Positions 59,655 through 64,000 of a DNA stretch of 64,000 nucleotides are shown piece after piece. Under the pieces are notes generated by a model that saw only the letters and a program-made list of their open reading frames with translations, was not told the origin of the DNA and searched no databases. How positions within the stretch are numbered: position 1 is the stretch's first letter; the number at the start of each line of letters is the position of its first letter. Source of the stretch: Setaria digitata. Lineage: Eukaryota; Nematoda; Chromadorea; Rhabditida; Setariidae. The DNA lies in contig RCAB01000051.1 of NCBI GenBank assembly GCA_003640385.1, positions 124,001-188,000 on the forward strand, written 5' to 3'. The position numbers and the translations under genes are program-made.

Positions 59655-62600
59655 TCAAATCATCGAAAAAAGAAACGGTCGAGCACAGTGGAAGAGATCC
59701 AGATCAGGATCTAACGAACGTCCTAAACCTTCCAAAACTATAACTGCTAGAACAACTGTCGTAAATGATGGATCCAATGCAACTTTATGACGACTTACGA
59801 TTGAAAATAATTCATTCAACATTTCCGATATATTCAACTATAAATGAAATTTTATAATTTTTTTGTTTTTAATATTATTCTGAAAGGCCAAATTTGAAAG
59901 AGAGAGAAATACTTCACTTGTTTCCAACCCAATCCAAAATTTTATTTCAGTATGAACAGCTTGTACAACTATTTCGAAGCAACATAGCGGTCTGTTAACT
60001 GGCAAAGATCAGACTCATGTTAGAAATCCATAAGTTGACCTCTGAATCAGTTGTAATAATGTTATGACTGCCATATTTAACCTCGCTCATAAGTACCGTC
60101 TCTTTCAACATATGACCACAACACCACCAGCAGACGAATAATCCTAATAAAGTGGTTGTTGTTGCGTTTGTAGATTTAAGAACAACATACCCTTCTCAAA
60201 CTGTTCTGGGATCGTGCTATTTGTACGACACGATCTACTTCATCATAAAATCGTTCTGGGTCTTTGCAATTCTGTTTCGGCGAATGTACAAGTAATAATT
60301 TACCAACATCACGACCCTAAAAAAGACTACCAGTTCCATCAGAATATTACCATGCGCATGCCGCAATGTTTATTGTTTTAGGATTCAAAAGACTAACTAC
60401 AGCTTCGTCATTTCAACAGTAAAATAGATAATCATCTGATAAAGGATTTCGTTATTTAAAAACAGGGAAAGTGAGAGAACATAAATTTGATCTGGTAATT
60501 TAAGAATTATTATCAACAAAGACCTCTAATATCAGATTAGTAATAAATCTGATAACGACTACTCTATCTCCTTGTGTTCATTGTGAAACCGATTGATATA
60601 GCAGTCAAATTTACTTACTCTCCTGTCAACAACTGCCCGAAAAAGAAGACGAAGTTTTTGCAGATTCTGTGGTGTTTCCTCAAGAGCAATCCCCGTATCT
60701 AGTATGACCAGTGTAGGTTCTGCAGATTCAAAACCATCATCAGTATAAGTAATCCGGATACCATCATTCACATTAGCAAAACTTTTCAGTGCTGCCTTCT
60801 GGAAGTTTGTTTAAGGCTGTGTAAATGTTAACACAACGCACAAAGAAGATTGGAGAGAAAAAAAAGTTATATTTAGGCATCAGGATGAATGGAATGGAGA
60901 ACAGAAAGAGAAAAACAGTAAAAGTGTTCGATAAAAGTAAAAAACGAAATATGCCAAACCAATCTGCTAACTGCAGTTCGAAAAGAACTAAACCATTTGG
61001 TCGACCACTGATTAGAATCATCCAATCTAAAGAGCTTTAAAAGTGACAAAACAGTAAAAAATCAAAAAAAGCGCTTATCGAGAGGTACTTGGTTCTATAT
61101 TTTTAAAGAAGTTCATAAGAATCAACCTTAAGAGTATATTTCCAGGATGAAGGTCGCCGTGCACAAAATTATCCACAAAAATCATTTTCAGTAACGCTCT
61201 CACACCAATAAGTGCAATCTTTTTCTTCAGTACACTTCGTTCCATCTGTAAATGATCATTTTGTCTAAACAAAAATCTGAAAATAAGAGCTGATAGAAGT
61301 ACAGTTCCATTACATCGACGTCAAATCTTTTACATTCTGCAAAAAGAAAAATAAACTATGAATAATTGATGTATTACCAGTTGTTCATCGGCAACTAGTC
61401 TGCTGATGTACTCTCCTTTTTCAAATGTTTCAATAATTACATCTTTTGAATAACACATGACTCTAGGGAACCGTATTCTTGTCTTTTCAGAATCAAAGTT
61501 ATCACTAAATCTCTGCAATTAAATAGAAAGAAAGTTCTGCAACAATTCTCTCTTAAAATAGTTAAGGAATTTTATGATGCACCATATGAGGAAGCTAACT
61601 CATTCCAAACAGCTACCCGAAAAGCATTTTCTGAGGAATAGTAGGGCTTCATATCAATAGCGATACATATTACTGGAGGTGCTATTTATTAAAAAAAGGC
61701 AGTGATATTAAACAGTGCTAACAAATGAAAAAAAAAAAAACCTTCAAAGCCATTGCTTCATTCCTTAAATCCACCTGTAGTTCAAGCACTTTTCTGAACT
61801 GATTTAAACACGATACGGGATTTACATATGATAAACGAGGCACAATTATTTCCATTAAACGAACAACAAATTGCATTATCGATAAATCAATATCAATACT
61901 TTCATGAATTCCGCCTCTCGCAACCTAATTACAGTAAACGCATAACAATATTACTATAATTGATAAAACTGATAATGGTATTTCTCAGTTGGAAACTTAC
62001 TTTGATCGCAACATCAAGATATTGATCCTTTGCAAACAGCAATTGAATTCCCGTAATTTTCTCAAAAGCACGTACATCAATGATTCCTTTGTAAACCTGC
62101 AAAAAAAAAAAAAAAAGATTTTGATGATTTTAATGGAAAGTAAGAAAATAAATTACCCCATCATGAATATAATTATAAAACTTGAGTCGCAATTAATATG
62201 TTTAGGATTCTTTGTCCTACTAAACATCCTCAATGTGTAATCTAGGACCAACGTGTGCTTTCGAAATGTGGTTCGTATACAAAAGAATGGAATTAATAAT
62301 CTTTTTTTAATATTAAGTAAAGCAAATCCGGCTAACATAATATCTGAATTCAATTTAATGTGAATATTATTTCAGGCGTGAAGGCTTTCACTCTTCTTGC
62401 TCCCCTCTCTCTTTTCATTCACTTTTCTACTCTAATATATCGAATAACCGTTTTCTTATTTCCCTTTTCATTTATTTTCCAAGCTGTGCTATACCTGTGC
62501 AATACATCCAGAACCAACAGGATCCGCTTCTATCGAGACAACAAAATTTTTCCATTGGGGACCACCAAATAAACGATTTAGCACATGTTCCGACAAATGC

Positions 62601-63962
62601 CATGGATGACACGTCGTTTTGTTATGCAGAACTGACATCTTAATAAAATAAAATATCGCTATCTTTCTAATTTTAAATAGCAATGTTATAACAAAGAAAT
62701 ATTAAAAAATTTTTGGAGAAATTTCTTCACTGTTCTGGAAAGAAACATTTAATTCAACACCTACTCTGTTGCAGAAATCCCTCGAAAAGATATCACGACG
62801 TGTACTTGCCCACTGACCTAATTTAATAAACGTGGGACCACTTCGCTGCACCAACCACAACATCAACCACCACCACAATTCACGAAAGTCATTCCAAAAA
62901 TATGTAATCGGTAAAGTGATCAATAAGGGAGTGAAAAAAAATGACAGTGATATTATCCTGAAAAGAGAACTGATGAATAATGTCCCACAAGATCAAAAGT
63001 GTTAATTTGACAGCTGATGAAACAAAACAACTAGTACATTCTCTTCTTGCTTCATTGTAGGGTAGAACTCTTTAAGTAGATCTCTCAAACAGTGTGTTGT
63101 GTTATCAAAAATCAAAAAGCCAAATCTAATTTCCTAATGTACTCTTACTAAAAACACTGAACAACAAATACTTAATTCTATCAAACAAATAATACATTAA
63201 ATATATCTCTATCTTCAAAACAACAATCTGAACACGTATTGCGTAAAAGGCCTACTGAGCTATCAATTAGTCTTATAGCGGAAACTCAGAAATGACTTAC
63301 ACTACATCTGTACTTCATGAACGATTGAAAAATATGTCATGAACAAATGGCAACAAGAAAAATCTCTAATAATGTAAAACAGCGAAGAAATTTGAGAAAA
63401 AAAAAACTATAATTGCAGCTGATAATAATAATCGAAGGATTAATCAAGATTTAATCAGATGAAAAGTCACTATCGACTATTAACCATCATCCACTTACTC
63501 TTTTCCTTGAAATTCATTAACTAATTAAAAATCACTGCTTTTCATCGGAGACGATTATTAAAATGCAAATGAACTAAATTTGGAATTATCTTACAAATAT
63601 AGACCAATGATGCCTGAACATATTTTGGATATTTTATGAGAAAAGTAAAAAACCTTAGCAATACTTTTACTGCTCGTACGCTTCTTCTATATAAGTAAAT
63701 GACCATTCCGATAATAAAAGAGCTATTATTCTGCGCTGGTACTTCAACCTGCGACGAAGCAATCAACCATGGATTCTCCCCTCTTGTTATTTTCATCTGT
63801 ACTTGCAACTGATAAATTGGTTTCAATAATTACTATTATTATTATAACATAACAATAATTGCTATAATCAGTATAAAATCATTTCATGCAAATAATCTTT
63901 GGATTTTACATAAAGTACTGTCGAGAATCTAATCAGTTCTGGGAAAATCACCGGGTAAGCTA
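59655..63962 (-). CDS. ADCK2-type UbiB/aarF atypical kinase (5' end probably outside window)
   Basis: Exons on the minus strand: 63962-63910 (tentative), 63808-63654, 62957-62765, 62638-62495, 62096-62001, 61924-61742, 61512-61378, 61245-61127, 60781-60619, 60316-60191 and 59837-59655. From 63808 they total 1497 nt (498 residues plus stop). Motifs: hydrophobic N-terminal segment, KxGQ motif in GPTFIKLGQWASTRRDIF, nucleotide loop VGSGCIAQVY (ADCK2 style), Lys in VAIK, catalytic FVDNFVHGDLHPGNILL, metal-binding LVILDTGIA, and the end VLEGLGRSLDPDLDLF. This set matches animal ADCK2. Family knowledge: UbiB-type proteins sit at mitochondrial membranes and support coenzyme Q and lipid metabolism. 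The acceptor of the exon at 60781 (GAAAAG/T) is weak and chosen by phase. The first exon and targeting peptide may lie past 64000. Confidence 0.88.
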
Positions 63963-64000
63963 CTATAAACTTCCTTTTTTATTACAATGCAAGGACAAAA
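63963..64000. other. Window edge, probably upstream intron of the ADCK2 gene
   Basis: Short remainder. An acceptor-like TATAG on the minus strand just upstream of 63962 suggests the gene continues beyond the window. Confidence 0.3.

Overview
The window looks like nuclear DNA of a nematode. The evidence is a cuticle collagen with the nematode N-terminal domain, genes cut into many short exons by AT-rich introns of about 50 to 700 bases, and metazoan housekeeping proteins. The AT-rich intergenic DNA and gene structure would suit a spirurid or filarial worm, but that placement is an inference. No bacterial, viral or CRISPR features were recognised. A single N at 37435, between two near-identical 130-bp copies, marks a draft-assembly join.

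Layout. 1-4000: a small minus-strand coiled-coil protein (769-1506), otherwise no recognised genes. 4003-7004 (+): an EF-hand rhomboid intramembrane protease. 7746-8575 (-): a single-PDZ protein of the TAX1BP3/TIP-1 type, convergent with the rhomboid. 9452-10199 (-): an unidentified single-pass membrane protein. 11161-29709 (+): a full ABCA-type (CED-7/ABT-like) lipid ABC transporter in 37 exons. Intron 33 of that gene contains a complete, nearly intronless phosphofructokinase on the same strand (25595-28032). 29710-33776: gene-poor. 33777-36281 (+): a cuticle collagen. 36894-39762 (-): a conserved-looking four-span membrane protein in seven exons. 41486-53300 (-): clathrin heavy chain in 30 exons. 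55051-55452 (-): the last two exons of a small membrane protein. 56892-58331 (-): a membrane-anchored flavodoxin-like protein resembling the N-terminal half of TYW1. 59655-63962 (-): an ADCK2-type UbiB/aarF kinase whose 5' end probably lies beyond the window.

Gene models were built by hand from splice signals and reading-frame phase. For the ABC transporter, clathrin, rhomboid, PDZ, collagen, four-span protein, TYW1-like and PFK models the exon lengths sum to a multiple of three, which is a strong internal check. The genes do not form an obvious pathway: they cover membrane traffic and lipid movement, glycolysis, cuticle, and mitochondrial quinone-associated functions.

The most notable observation is the same-strand PFK nested inside the ABC transporter. 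Its intron-poor structure and higher GC suggest a retrocopy, and the ABC exon that follows it has AT where an AG acceptor is expected. Other points are three inferred GC-AG introns, a TYW1-type flavodoxin domain without its radical-SAM partner, and an assembly duplication at the N.
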